Positions 22,980 through 34,567 of a stretch of 64,000 nucleotides of DNA are shown one piece after another. The notes beneath the pieces are model-generated. The model ran no database searches and was not told where the DNA came from. It saw only the letters and a program-made list of their open reading frames with translations. Within the stretch, counting starts at the first letter, position 1, and the number at the start of each line of letters is the position of its first letter. The stretch is from assembly GCA_028554755.1 (NCBI GenBank), contig JAPTOF010000011.1, forward strand, positions 682,001-746,000, in the 5' to 3' direction. The stretch is from Cordia subcordata (taxonomy: Eukaryota; Streptophyta; Magnoliopsida; Boraginales; Cordiaceae). A program made the position numbers and the translations under genes.

Positions 22980-24724
22980 TGTTAGGATTAGTGTGCCCTA
23001 AAGCTCACTTCTATATGACATTTTGGATGTTAAACAATGTATAATCATTTTGTTAAATGGCATTATGGCATTATGACTTGAACTAATAACTTGGTGCACA
23101 GTGAGGCTAGACACACAGTAGGTCCAAATCTAGATTTAATCATGTCATAAATTGAGTTGATAACCGAATGGTAGCATTAGGAACTCTACCAAGATAAGTT
23201 TATATTGAGTAAGTCTTCTCTTTAAGGGTGATCTATATAGGTCATTAAAGGGCTTTCCAGATTTTTCTCAATAGTGCATGTGTCACATATTGCACAGGAC
23301 AATATGAGTATGTTTTCTAGAGACGTACCATCAAAGAAAGAAAATAAGATACTCACTTCTACTAAATGATCAGTGCTCTTAATCTTAAGCATATGTGGAT
23401 GAATTAATGAAGTTAGAGTTTGGTACTTTGATTCACTATGGGTGAAATCTTACTTTATTAGGATCAAAAACCTTGTGCATTGAGTGCTAAGTTCTAATTA
23501 ATTGGAACATGCACATGCAATATGGAGCTATGTGCCTCTTTTAGGATTGTCCAAATTTATCATCTGAATTTATATCTAGTAATACTACATTTATAGGTGT
23601 ATCAGTCATTTGGCTTGAGGGCACTCCTGAGATCAAAGGATTCCATGACCAAGGATGGTTGGCAATAGAAAAAGAAACCCAACAAAAAAAGATGCACCTA
23701 AGATGGTGATAGTACACAAATCAAAGGACCGACTTTAGCTGTAGGTATACATAGAGGAGCATTATGATCAGTTATTTAGTAGGTCATTAACAAAGCTCAC
23801 ATTCTTTTGTGATAAGCTTCTAGGTAACAGCAATTATTCTTGAAGTGCAGCTTTAATCTTATAGTGGAATAAATCAGTGTAAAAAATAATTATTATGTTG
23901 CCTAGATCAGGTAAGGAAAGTTTTGATTATTTTTGGAAGCCAAGGTTAATTGTGTCTTCTTGGTCCCTTCTCTAGTTGAAATGACTTTGAGAAAGTAATC
24001 TTAAAAGAGCAAATTCCATATTGTAGTAGTTGCTTTATCAGGCCAAAGCTTGGAATTGGATTTGGGCTTTCTTTAGAGTCCAAGGTAATCTAATTAGGCT
24101 AGGTTGGTTTCCTATTAAGCTTTGGCCTCCACATGGATTATAGACTATGTGTTGGGCTTGGATATTGGGCTTGGCCCAAGTTGACTAAGGCAAGTGGACA
24201 AATTGCATGAGGCATTATAACATGGGAAATTTCTCCCACATGGAAATATTAGCAACATGGGTGCCAAGGTTCTCCCTATAAATAGGCAAGACCCCACACC
24301 TTTTATGATGTCCACTTTGTAGTATAACACATAGTACACACTTATTGTATGACTTTTGCACTAGTTTTTCAAGAGCATATTACTTTGTTTCTTCCCACAT
24401 AAAAGGCTATTCTCTCAAGATAAGTCTCTTCAATCACGGGAAAAAAGATAAGGAAGTTGCCCATTACGACACCCTTATAGTACAAATTTTTTATGGCCTT
24501 GTTCATTAGCGAGAACAAAGCTCGTGAGGTAACAGTTTCATCAAAGGCCTCAGTTCAAGAGGTTAGCTTTACATATCATGCAAATACTAGTTATGTTCTA
24601 TATGTTCTTAAGCATGTTCTTGTGTGTGTTATGTGGTTATTTTATTTTTCCTAGCATGTTTTCTTAGTAGAATTTTTGAAAATATGGACTAGGATAGACC
24701 ACATGTAATATTATAAATCCTACA
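22980..24724 (+). repeat. C2 copia 3' LTR (1745 bp)
   Basis: It starts TGTTAGGATTAG straight after the polypurine tract and ends ATCCTACA, with terminal inverted repeats. The inverted relative is 6841-8727. Confidence 0.85.
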
Positions 24725-25476
24725 ATAGACCCATATGTTGAGGGCCATGATGAAGAGACCATGATCGAAAATGATAAATTAAGAAAGTTTTTAACAACCT
24801 AGCTAGCCTTGTTCGAGGGACCTTTGAGCAGGGATGCATAGTCCCTATTTCTAAGGATGATGATTGTAGGCTTGATAAGTCCTTTGAGATTAATTCTTTC
24901 AATCTTGATCAATGGACCATTACGATTGCACACATAGGATTGATCATGAAAGTGGAGATAAAAATAGAGGTTTTAAGGTACATGTGACAGAATCTTATAT
25001 TAATGAATATGGTTATAAGAAGATATCCCCTAGTAATGAATTCATTGAAGAATTTGATGAGATATTAGCTAGAGTGGATTTGGAGACACCCATTGAGAAG
25101 ACCATCATGCCTATCTTTGATTTTAGGCCTGATAAGTAGATTTTGGTGCTAAGGTAAATGACCAATATATGAAGACTCTTAGGGAAGAGACGGAGGAACT
25201 TGAGATTTTGATATATGGGTCATTAGGTATCTTTGATGAGTCTTTGTTAGGACCTTCTTTTATACTCTCTACTAGAAAATTACTTGAGGAGATAAACTAT
25301 TTCTTGGATGAATATGAGCCATCCCTTAGAGAGAGTGAGCCCATGACCTTTACTCCCGATTCTTCCTCTTCCGGGTGCATTCCTTTATGTTCTTCCATTG
25401 ATTCCATCTCATTCAATCCCATTTCATTTGATGATTCTCCCTTCCTTCTTTCCATTGAGTTCCTCTCTAGTAAGCA
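24725..25476 (+). pseudogene. Fragment of non-autonomous-element linker ORF (second copy)
   Basis: ORF pieces at 24912-25139 and 25169-25537 (truncated at 25476 by the E4 LTR) align with the N1 ORF at 34568-35263. Shared words are TLRxExxELEIxIYGSLG, FDESLL and LSTRxLxxxxxxFLDE; before them are EEFDEILARVDLE and, in N1, DEFEEALASEGLE. A stop at 25137 and a frame change separate the pieces. I do not recognise a named domain. The copy starts directly after the C2 LTR and ends at the E4 LTR, so its own LTRs are not identifiable. Confidence 0.6.
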
Positions 25477-27357
25477 TGGTGTGACTTTTCGAGTACAAGC
25501 TCTAAAGACCCACAAGTGTACGGATGATGCAGTGTAGTGTGTGCGAGAATAGATGCTGAACCAGAGGGAGGCAATGTTATGGGATGGATTCTATATGTGT
25601 GTGTCCTACAAAAATGCCAAAAAGGAAACTTAAACTAACTATTTTTGGTATTTTTGGATGGTCGGGGGCTCTAACTAAAGTAAATAAAACTACACTATAG
25701 GAATGGAAAGTATAGAGACAAGCTATCTAGAGAGAACTAACACATGGAAAGGATTAGGGTGACATCTACTTATTAATGGGTGACCCTAGACTCTAATACT
25801 ATGGGATTACATGGAATAGCTTAATCATTAATTGCTCTTTTACTAGGTTGCTTAGTTAATGTCCTAATTTCTCCCAAGGACTTAGTGTGGGTCCGTCTCT
25901 AGGTGGCACCTCTTAGAGCTACAGCGTGGTTCTTATGACTTATGGCCTTAAGAATGACTAACTAGCTTCCTAGGTGACCTAGAACAAACCTACCCTAATG
26001 CCTAAATCATTTGCTAGATTTAAAGCCAAGACCTAGTGTCACTAGAGTCGACTAAAGCTACCTGGAAACCTATTGGCTGAATTTAAAGCCAAAGGAGACT
26101 CGATTTAGACTAGCCTTTAATTATGCTTCGTCATTCTAGGGTTACAATAGCTGGATTTGACCTATTAACACATTCATACATGTTCTAAGCCAAGGTGTTC
26201 ATGAATAAAGGGACCTATTCAACTACCAAACATTGTCATGCTCGGATTACACCATTAAAAACACTTTTGAACCAACATGTATGCAATATTGAGGTCATAT
26301 TTACTACAAGGCATGCAAACATACACATGGACATGAATATAAGCATTACCCACTTCATAAGATCCATACATAAACATATAGACATGATTATAGAATGGAC
26401 TAGAGGTGTTTAGTAGCAAATAGACTTCAATTTATACATATGCAACTCTAATAGGCATATTATTAAACACCTAGACATGTATTGAACAATAGCCATTGAA
26501 AGCAAAAAAAACATAGCATATGTATATACATTAAGCCATTGAATCCCATAATATAGAAGAATAGAATCAACCCATTATACAAGTGTCATCACCCTAAACA
26601 AATCTACTCAAACATAATATAATAGAGGATGAAAGAGAGAATAGAAAACTCCCCTTCCATCCTAGCAATTCTTGTACAAAATCCTTGAGTAGACTTCATG
26701 CAAGTGTTTAAAACCCTCCAAATGAGCTTAAAACTAGGTGAAAAGTGTGTGAGTGTGTGTGTGTGTTGGAGGTTGGTGAAAGAGAAATTAGGGTTTGGGA
26801 GATGGGTGTGAAAGAATATAACTTGTCGTTTTATAAAATGGCCAAAAGCGGTCTTATATAACCAATTTCTGTGACTACTAAAACACTTAACTGGAGCATT
26901 GGTACCAAGGGGCCTCTACTCTGGTAGTAGAAGCTTGCTCTCTATTTTTGGCGGAATAGTGAGCCGGTACACTGGTATTCTAAAGCCAGTGTTTCGTTAG
27001 TGCCTATTTGATATCTTTTGGCTTCGTTTTGGCTCCATTTTGCTTCCGGTTGCTTTGGTCTTTGTCCGGAAGCCTCCAAACTTGATTTTCTTCCACTTTT
27101 CATCTTTAATTATGCTTCCAATATTTTCTCAAACCATCTCCATCTTTGTTGATCTTCAAACAATCATCAATCTCGCCTATAATATCCAAAATAAGCCATT
27201 ACCATTAATGTAGCATTTACCTTTTAAACTTGACTATGTACAATTATATACACTTAAGCCTATATCAAGTACTACTCTAATCCAACTATTTAAGCTCAAT
27301 ACACCTCCGAAATATAGACAAATAACAGCAAAAATGCACACAAAACACAACACATCA
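25477..27357 (-). repeat. E4 3' LTR (1881 bp)
   Basis: Plus strand TGGTGTGACTTTTC ... CAACACATCA. Hairpins are at 26010-26028 (one base shorter) and 26073-26092; the conserved GC-rich block is at about 25880-25960; a minus-strand TATA-like word lies at 26829-26837. The five bases before it are AAGCA. Confidence 0.8.
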
Positions 27358-27790
27358 ACACCCCTAAACCTTCTCCTTGTTTGTCCCCAAGCAAGAGCAA
27401 TCTCAAGTTTATTTCTAAAGCCGATGCAATAGATTGCCTAAAGGATTAACTCACTACCAAAGTTAGTCTAAGAAGTATGAAGGGGGCATTCCTATTGGGA
27501 AGAGATCCCCAAATCTCTTTGGATCCTCCCTCTACTCATAAGGGGCCTCGTTTCTCATGGGAATTTCCTAAGTAGCCAATCCACCACAAGCCTAGAATTC
27601 TAAGTCATGCACTCGGGATGTTGATATTTTATGCCCCCTCAACTAACATGGCCTCCCTAACGTGCACCAAGCCTCAAAGACAAGATGAGAGAATATACAA
27701 ATTTAATGGCTTATACAAGCCTTATTCATATATCTACAAAAATGATAGCATGTGCTAAGCTAACATTGTGTCACTTATGCACTTATTCAC
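27358..27790 (-). other. E4 3' noncoding region, internally deleted
   Basis: It starts with ACACCCCTAAACCTTCTCC and the hairpin TTTGTCCCCAAGCAAG, then follows A for about 430 bp and jumps at CTTATTCAC straight into integrase sequence. The internal module and the A/T tract are deleted (about 1.2 kb compared with A). Confidence 0.65.
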
Positions 27791-30700
27791 AAAAAGAATG
27801 ATTTCTTAAGAATGTGTTTATCATGAATTCTCTTTATCCTATCCTTATAAAGCTGGTGTTCTCATACGCCTCAAACTTAAGCTCTTCCAACTCTACTAGG
27901 TCTAGCCTTCTTTTCTCACCTACTCTTGCCAAATCATAGTTTAAGGCCTTGATTGCCCAATAAGCCCCATGCTCTAGTTCTACCAGTGACAAGTGACAAG
28001 TTTTGGTGTACGTCTCTCGAGTGCAAGCTCTAAAGACCCGCAAGTGCATGGATTAGTGTAAAGTGTATGCAAGTGTAGGGTCAATTCCACAGGGAGGCTA
28101 TGTTGTGAGATGGATTCTATGTGTGTGTTCTTGAGTATGCCTAAAAAGAAACCTAAACTATCTATTTTTGGGGTTTTGGATGGTTAGGACTCTAGCTAAA
28201 ACGAGTTAAACTAAAATATGGGAATGGAAAAGTGAGGGACAAGCTAATTTAAAGGAACTAACAAATGGAAAGATGTTAGGGTGACTTCAACTTATCAATA
28301 GGTGATTCTATACTCAAATGCTATGGGATTAAAGAATGATGGCTTACTTTTATAATTGCTCTTAACTAGGTTGCTAAATTAGTGTCTTAATTTCCCCCTA
28401 GGACTCAGTGCGGATCCGTTCCTAGGCGGCGCCTTCAGAGCTACGGTGTGGTCCTTATGACCTAGGGCTTTAAGAGTGACCAATTAGCTTCCTAGGTGAC
28501 TTAGAATGAACCTACCCTGGTACCTAAATCATTGGCTAGATTTAAAGCCAAGACATAGTGTGGCTAAGGTCGAATAATCCTATCTTGAATCTTATTAGCT
28601 GGATTTAAAGCCAAAGGAGACTCGGCCTAGGCTAGCCTTAAATTACTTACCGTCATTCTAAGGTCACTACAGCGAGATTTGACTTGATAGCACATCCATA
28701 CATGTTCTAGGCCAAGGTGTTAGTGAATAAAAGGATCTATTCGACTACCAAACATCGTCATGCTCGGATTACACCATTAGAAGCAATTAACAACCAACAT
28801 GTATGCATTATTAAAGTCATGTTCACTACTAGGCATGCAAATGTACACATAGACATGAATATAAGCATTACCCACTTCATAGCATCCACATATAAACACA
28901 CAGACATGATTATAGCATGGATTAGATGTGTTTAGTAATGAATAGACTTCAATTTATACACATGCTACTCATTTAGGCATTTAATCAAACACTTAGACAT
29001 GAATGAGAAAATAAACATTTGAACAAGAAAATCAAACATGTATATATTCAACCATTTAATCCCATATCATAATAGTATATAGCTAACCCATTACATAAGT
29101 TAAATCACCTTACACAAGTCTACTCAATCATAATAAGAGATAGAATGAAAGAGAGTTTATAAAGCTTCCCTTTCATCCTAGCGAATCTTTTACAAAGCTC
29201 TTGAGCAACTTGAATCCAAAAGTTGTAACCCTCTAAATTCTCTTGTTTCAAGGTGATAAAATGTGTGAGAAAGTGTGCATGATGTGGGTGAAGACTAGGT
29301 TTAAATGTGTGTGCATGATGGGTGTGTTGAGATCCTCTCCAAAATTGTCAAAAAGATCCCTTATTTAAGTCTAAACATGGGGCTTTTATATCAGCTTTTT
29401 ACGAACTGCCGGTCGATTGGCTCCTCTTAGCTCAATCGGCTTTTTGGTGATGCTCTTTGGATTGGCCAATCGATCAGCTTTGGAGGGGTGGTCATCCGGC
29501 TATTTTTAACACATCTCTGGATTAGCCGGTCGACCGGCTCCTTGTCTTAGGTCGTCCAGTTGACTTCCTTTCTTCATTCTTTGTCTTTCCGGCATCTTCT
29601 CTTTTTGACCCGTACATCTCCCATCTTCATCACCTATTATTACCCAATCTCAATTTTAACCTAAAGTTCACCTAAATCATTGAAAACAAGCAAGTAATGT
29701 AGCAATTTGTCTCTTAAAGTCAATATGTACATTTGTTTACGTTTAAGCCTATTCTCATCAAAAGCACTATACCAATGCATCTTCATGAGCACTTAATACC
29801 CCTTAAACATAGGCGAATAACAATGCAAACACATACAAAAACACAACACATCAAGCTTTCCCATAAACCAATCGATACGGAGATATACCAATAGGAGTCT
29901 TAAAGGTAGTACGGTAGGCCCACAAAGTATCATTCAACCTAATAGACCAATCTTTTCTATCAAGGCTAACCGTTTTCTCCAAAATGTGCTTGATCTCCTT
30001 ATTAGACACCTCTACCAGTCCACTAATTTGTGGGTGATAAGAAGTAGCTACCTTATGGGTGATCGAATATTTTCTTAACAAGGCCTCTAAAGTCTTACAA
30101 CAAAAATGCAATCCCTCATCACTAATCAAGACCCTAGGGACTCTAAATCTAGAGAAAATGTTCTCCTTAATGAATTTCACCACTACCCTATGGTAATTAG
30201 TGCGTGTAGGAATAGCTTCAACCCATTTGGACATGTAGTCAATGGCCACTAAAATGTATTAGTACCCAAAGGAAGGTAGAAATGGACCCATGAAATCTAT
30301 ACCCTAAACATCAAATAACTTACATAGAAGAATAGGGGATAAAGGCATCATGTTTCTCCTAGAGATAGACTCGGATTGTTGACATTTAACACACCTTTTA
30401 CAATATTCTTGGGCATCCTAAAGAGAGTGGGCCAAAATAATCCATATTGCAAGACCTTCGCAATGGTTTTCTTCCCACTAAAATGACCTCTACTCCCTTC
30501 ATCATGACACATACTTAACACACTCTCAAACTCGTCTTGGGGCATACACCGGTGAATCATTTGATCCATACATACTTTAAAAAGATAGGGATCCTCCCAA
30601 AAGAAATGCCTAACTTGTGCTAGGAACCTATCCTTTTCTTTCTTATCCCAATAGAAAGGAAAGTACCCTGTGGCAAGATAATTGACAATATGTGCAAACC

Positions 30701-31198
30701 AAGGTGTGTGATGGGAGACAACAAACAATTGCTCATCGGGAAATGAATCACAAAAAGGAGATAGATCACCAGAAGATTAACTAACAAGCTACGAAAGGTG
30801 ATCCGCAACTAAATTTTCTCTACCCTTTTTATCTCAAATCTCAACATCAAATTCTTGAATAAGGAGCAACCACCTAATCAAGCGAGGCTTGGATTCTTTC
30901 TTAGCTAACAAATACCTCAATGCCGCATGATCGGTGTAGACAATAACTTTAGGCCCTAGGATATACGACCAAAACTTGTCAGGGGAGAAAACTACTGCTA
31001 GAAGCTCTTTTTCTGTGATGGTATAAGTCTTTTGGGCTTCATCAAAAGTCTTGCTAGCATAGTGTACTACATGAGGCAACTTATCTCGCCGTTGACCTAA
31101 AACTGCTCTTATTGCATAATTAGATGTGTCACATATAACCTCGAATGGGAGACTGTAGTCAGGTGGCTGAATGATTGAGGATGTAGACTATAAGGATT
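27791..31198 (-). pseudogene. E4 integrase and RNase H remnant, split by a solo LTR
   Basis: The integrase tail is at 27834-28003 ([20 protein letters not shown]). The catalytic core is at 29859-30249, with the second Asp in LISDEGLHF (the usual DGG is DEG) and the Glu in [12 protein letters not shown]. The N-terminal zinc part is at 30348-30728 (CHDEGSRGHFSGKKT: the Cys before the Gly-His is Ser). RNase H is at 30834-31198 with [20 protein letters not shown] and [12 protein letters not shown]. Frameshifts lie near 30290, 30420 and 30830. Confidence 0.8.
28004..29853 (-). mobile_element. S1: solo LTR in E4 integrase
   Basis: Plus strand TGGTGTACGTCTC ... AACACATCA, 1850 bp, flanked by AGTTT (27999-28003) and AGCTT (29854-29858), a 5-bp target duplication with one transition. 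On both sides the sequence continues the same integrase reading (the ACAAGCTTT site of A near 43570). Hairpins are at 28532-28551 and 28594-28613; the TATA box is at 29383-29392 (minus). GGTCGA-type words lie at 29400-29540. Confidence 0.85.
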
Positions 31199-31252
31199 TT
31201 AATATATATGTTTGCTTTTAATGTTTCAATGGCTATATACATACATGTCTAT

Positions 31253-32868
31253 TGATACGCTATTTGAGCATAAGCCTAAATAGCCCACAAGTGCACGGGA
31301 TGTGTGTAGTATAGTGTGTGCAAGTGCGGGGTCGAATCCACAGGGAGGCTACCTTGGTTTAGTCTCTATGTGCTCGGGTGCCTTAAACTAGTTACGTGCG
31401 TGTGTGTACTTACTTTAGGATGGAAGGGAGCTCGAAAAAAGAAAAATAAAAAAAAAACTAATCTATGGAGGAACTTAAGGGAACCAAACTAAGGAAAGAA
31501 ACACTGATAAAGAAGAAGGGGACCTAAGGCGATTGCATTGCAACAAGACTTGGGCTATGATAACAGATGATGTCTATCTAAGGCTCGGGACTTCTATTGC
31601 CGTTGTGTTGATCGGGGGCTCTCTTAACTAATACTAGTGGTTCAACCCGTTAGCTGGATTTAAAGCTAAGGGCCAATCCCTCCTAGCCTACGCAATCCGT
31701 GCTTAGAACTTATCCTCTTGGCTGGATTTAAAGCCAAGGACTAGCACCTAAACACTACGTGACATTAAGGCTCAATTAACCAACACTAATGTGGGTGAGG
31801 GATACTCTAGTCTAGGTTAACTTATCCGCTTGGCTGGATTTAAAGCCAAGGACTAGCACTTAAACTCGACTAAGCATAGCATGTAACCTATTAGCTGGAT
31901 TTAAAGCTAAAGCCTACTCTACTAAGCAAAGCCACGAGATTAAGCACAATCACATCACCCATATAAGTAGATAAGAGCATTTGAAACATAAATAACACAT
32001 GCATATTCACTTAGGCATTTTAACAAACACATAGACATGTTTGATTTCCAATACATAGACATATTGAATCATGCCATAAATTTATGTAAATAAACATGTA
32101 TTAAGAGCCAAAGATCTACACAAATCCATTATTCAAAGCCCTAATCTAATATACAACAACAATCAACCCTAAATCTAGCCTAATCTAGCAACGTATTTAC
32201 AAGAAATAGAGAAAGAATAAGAAGAACTTCCCTAAATTCTTGCTTCCACATCCGTACATATCCTTCAAATCTTTGTTTAATGCTTCAATCCTAGCTTGGT
32301 GTGGGGTTTAGATGGTGGTTTAGGGTGTTTTGTGAAGTGGGTAAAGGGTTAGGGTTTATTAGGATTTAAGAAATAAAAGTTCCTCCTCGAAAATGAGCTG
32401 AAACGAGCTTTTTATGGATTTCTTCAGCGCACAGCCGGTCGACCAGCTCCTTTTTCTTGCTCGACCGGCTTCAATCATGATGCTCTCTGGAATGGCCGGT
32501 CGACCTAGCCGGTCGACCGGCTTCTTGAGGCACTCGACTGGCTTCAAATCTTTTATTCTCTGGAGAGACGGTCGACCAGCTCTTCTTCTAAGTCAACTGG
32601 CTGGATCAGAATGATCTCTTCTTTATTTCTTTTCTTTCGGTCTTCATCCGTTAGCTCATTTCTTCCTCGCATAAGCTTGAACCCTTCCAAAACACTCCTA
32701 AAACATGGAATATAACACTTAGTATAGTATTTATGCACCTAAATACATTATGTACAAATATTAAAAAATATGCATAAACTTTGTACTAAGTGCACTCAAT
32801 TATACTCTAAACACCCTTAAATATGCATGCAAAAACTAGATGCAAACATGCATAAATGACACACATCA
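31253..32868 (-). mobile_element. S2: solo LTR of a distinct subfamily
   Basis: Plus strand TGATACGCTATTTG ... GACACACATCA, 1616 bp, flanked by perfect TCTAT duplications (31248-31252, 32869-32873). It carries four hairpins (31650-31669, 31719-31738, 31830-31849, 31891-31910), GGTCGACC arrays at 32433-32600 and a minus-strand TATA-like word at 32409-32417. Its first 100 bp resemble 61990-62090. Confidence 0.85.
31650..31910. repeat. Four-copy array of the LTR hairpin motif
   Basis: TTAGCTGGATTTAAAGCTAA, TTGGCTGGATTTAAAGCCAA (twice) and TTAGCTGGATTTAAAGCTAA again. Both stem versions pair perfectly (TTAGCT/AGCTAA and TTGGCT/AGCCAA). Spacings are about 69, 111 and 61 bp. Confidence 0.85.
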
Positions 32869-33869
32869 TCTATGTATCTGTTGATATGCCTAGGTAAAAG
32901 AACATATATATTTAAAGGCTTGATTGCTATTTAACACTTCTAAATCTTTGTATGAGCATGCCTAGCTATTGATATAGTGATTCTATGAAGTGGATCTTAT
33001 AATTATGCATGTCTTTGAGTGTTTTTACATGACTTGATAGCAATTTTAGTTTCTATGACATATATGTTGAATTCTAATGCCTAAATTGGTATGACCTAAA
33101 TATGTCTAAGTGTTTAGGGCTAGAATATGCTTTACATTCATTTATACCATGCTCGAGAACATGTATGATGTGCTTTATTGTCAAACCCCACTTGTGGGAC
33201 GCTATGATTGATGGTTCTTCATTAATTATTAGGTCTAGTTTAGTCTTCTTTGGCTTCAACCTAGCCAATAGGTGTCGGCTAGCTCAATTAACCTTAGAAA
33301 GCCTAGTCCTTGGCTTTAAACCTAGCCAATGAGTTAGAACATTAGGTAAGACCAATTATCATCACCTAGGAACGTAATTAGTTAATACATGCCCTAGTTC
33401 ATGAGAATCATGCTATGCCTCTAAGTAGCTAGCACTTAAGGATAGATCCACACCGTGTTCCAGAGATTGTAAGAGAGGTTGATGAGATTCCTATCTTAGA
33501 GCACCCCCTCTTAGAGCAAAACCATCAAAGTTAATCACATAGCGAAGTTAGTACCCAAATCACCTATAGTTAAGCGAATTTCACCCATTGCCCTATTGCT
33601 TATGTCAATTTCGTGTTACTAGCTTATTCTCCTTTGACTTTATTTTCTTCAATTTGTTTAGATTAGTTTATTTTATTTTGAGCACCCTTCATATCTAAAA
33701 CAACCAAAAAGAATTCTTAGTTTAGCATGTTTTCTTTCTAACGTTATAAGACACACACTTAGCTTTCATTCTCCATTTCCCATCTCTGTGAGAGATCGAT
33801 TCTACTTTTGCACATTAGACTATACGACCTGTGCACTTGCAAGCTTTTAATTAAGGTTTAGTGCTTAAT

Positions 33870-34560
33870 TTGAAAGCATCACCTATAGTAATCCAAATCA
33901 AGATGTTTACCATTTTCACTCAGTTGACCCCTTTTCTATTATGTCTACATTCTCAGACCAATTAAATCAAATGCTTGAGCAATCCCAATCTTTCATCCAA
34001 TCTAATCAAGTGGAACTAGAGAGTTTAAAGCGAGAAACCAAATCTCTAGTTAAGCACTTGAAAAGAATGGTTAAGAGTGTGCAACTTATAAGTGGGAATT
34101 TTAAGAAACCTTTAGAGATGAGACCTAACAATGAGGTAACTAGGGTGAAAATGATGATGCATTGAAGAGAAAATTAGAAAGAAAGGTCGATGGAGAGCTC
34201 ACATCATGTAGTGACGATGACAATGAGCTTGATGATACTTTGGTTTTTGATGACTCCTATGGATATGTTTTAGAGGAAATAGTACCTTATCCTTCTAAGC
34301 TTCTCCATTAAGTCATGTGAACCTATTCTTTCTTCTCATCCCTTACTTCCCACACAATTGAAGGTTGAGTCTCATGATTATAGCACTCATTTGCATTTTG
34401 AGTCCATATTTAGGGAGTCTAGTAAGCATATTGCATTTTGAGTCCATATTTAGGGAGTCTAGTAAGCATATCTCTTTGGAGCATTCTTGTTTTAATGACC
34501 CAGGATCCTTTGAGTCCTCGTTGTCACCTCTATATATGCCTAGCCTTGTGAGAAGCGTGA
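33870..34560 (+). pseudogene. N1 ORF, N-terminal part, broken by a 40-bp duplication
   Basis: An open stretch at 33941-34165 encodes a 74-residue segment that starts MSTFSDQLNQMLEQSQSFIQ and looks coiled-coil-like (Gln-, Leu- and Lys-rich heptads). An acidic region follows (DDDNELDDTLVFDD, about 34210-34250). A 40-bp tandem duplication at 34391-34470 then shifts the frame, so the upstream frame runs into a stop inside the second copy. I do not recognise a domain. Position just inside the 5' LTR suggests a gag-derived or linker-derived origin. Confidence 0.5.
34391..34470 (+). repeat. 40-bp perfect tandem duplication
   Basis: Two identical 40-bp units (34391-34430, 34431-34470), each beginning TTGCATTTTGAGTCC. 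Because 40 is not a multiple of three the duplication changes reading frame. Confidence 0.95.
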
Positions 34561-34567
34561 TGGTAAG

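Larger units (their letters stand above)
19869..24724 (+). mobile_element. C2: 5'-truncated Ty1/copia retrotransposon
   Basis: It begins inside the gag zinc knuckle and carries the remains of protease, integrase, RT and RNase H in copia order (integrase before RT), then a polypurine tract (GTAGGAGAT) and a 1745-bp 3' LTR. No 5' LTR, primer site or gag N-terminus is present. It is the opposite-strand relative of C1. Confidence 0.9.
25477..31198 (-). mobile_element. E4: truncated Athila-like element
   Basis: 3' LTR (25477-27357), 3' noncoding part, integrase and RNase H lie on the minus strand in the correct order. Sequence homologous to element A stops at about 31198 (near 44900 of A), so RT, PR, gag and the 5' LTR are lost. 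A solo LTR (28004-29853) sits inside the integrase. Confidence 0.8.
31199..33860 (+). repeat. N1 5' LTR, truncated and split by S2
   Basis: The short stretch 31199-31252 (TTTCAATGGCTATATACATA...) and 32869-33860 form one LTR once the S2 insertion and one TCTAT are set aside. It holds hairpins at 33250-33268 and 33310-33329. The right boundary is approximate, near GACCTGTGCACTTGCAAGC. The sequence differs clearly from the N1 3' LTR, so this may derive from another element. Confidence 0.5.

Noticed and set aside
32414..32614. ORF through the S2 GGTCGACC array (repeated STG/RPA words)
   Set aside because: A product of the palindromic repeats read in one frame; similar ORFs appear on both strands at 41190-41477 for the same reason.
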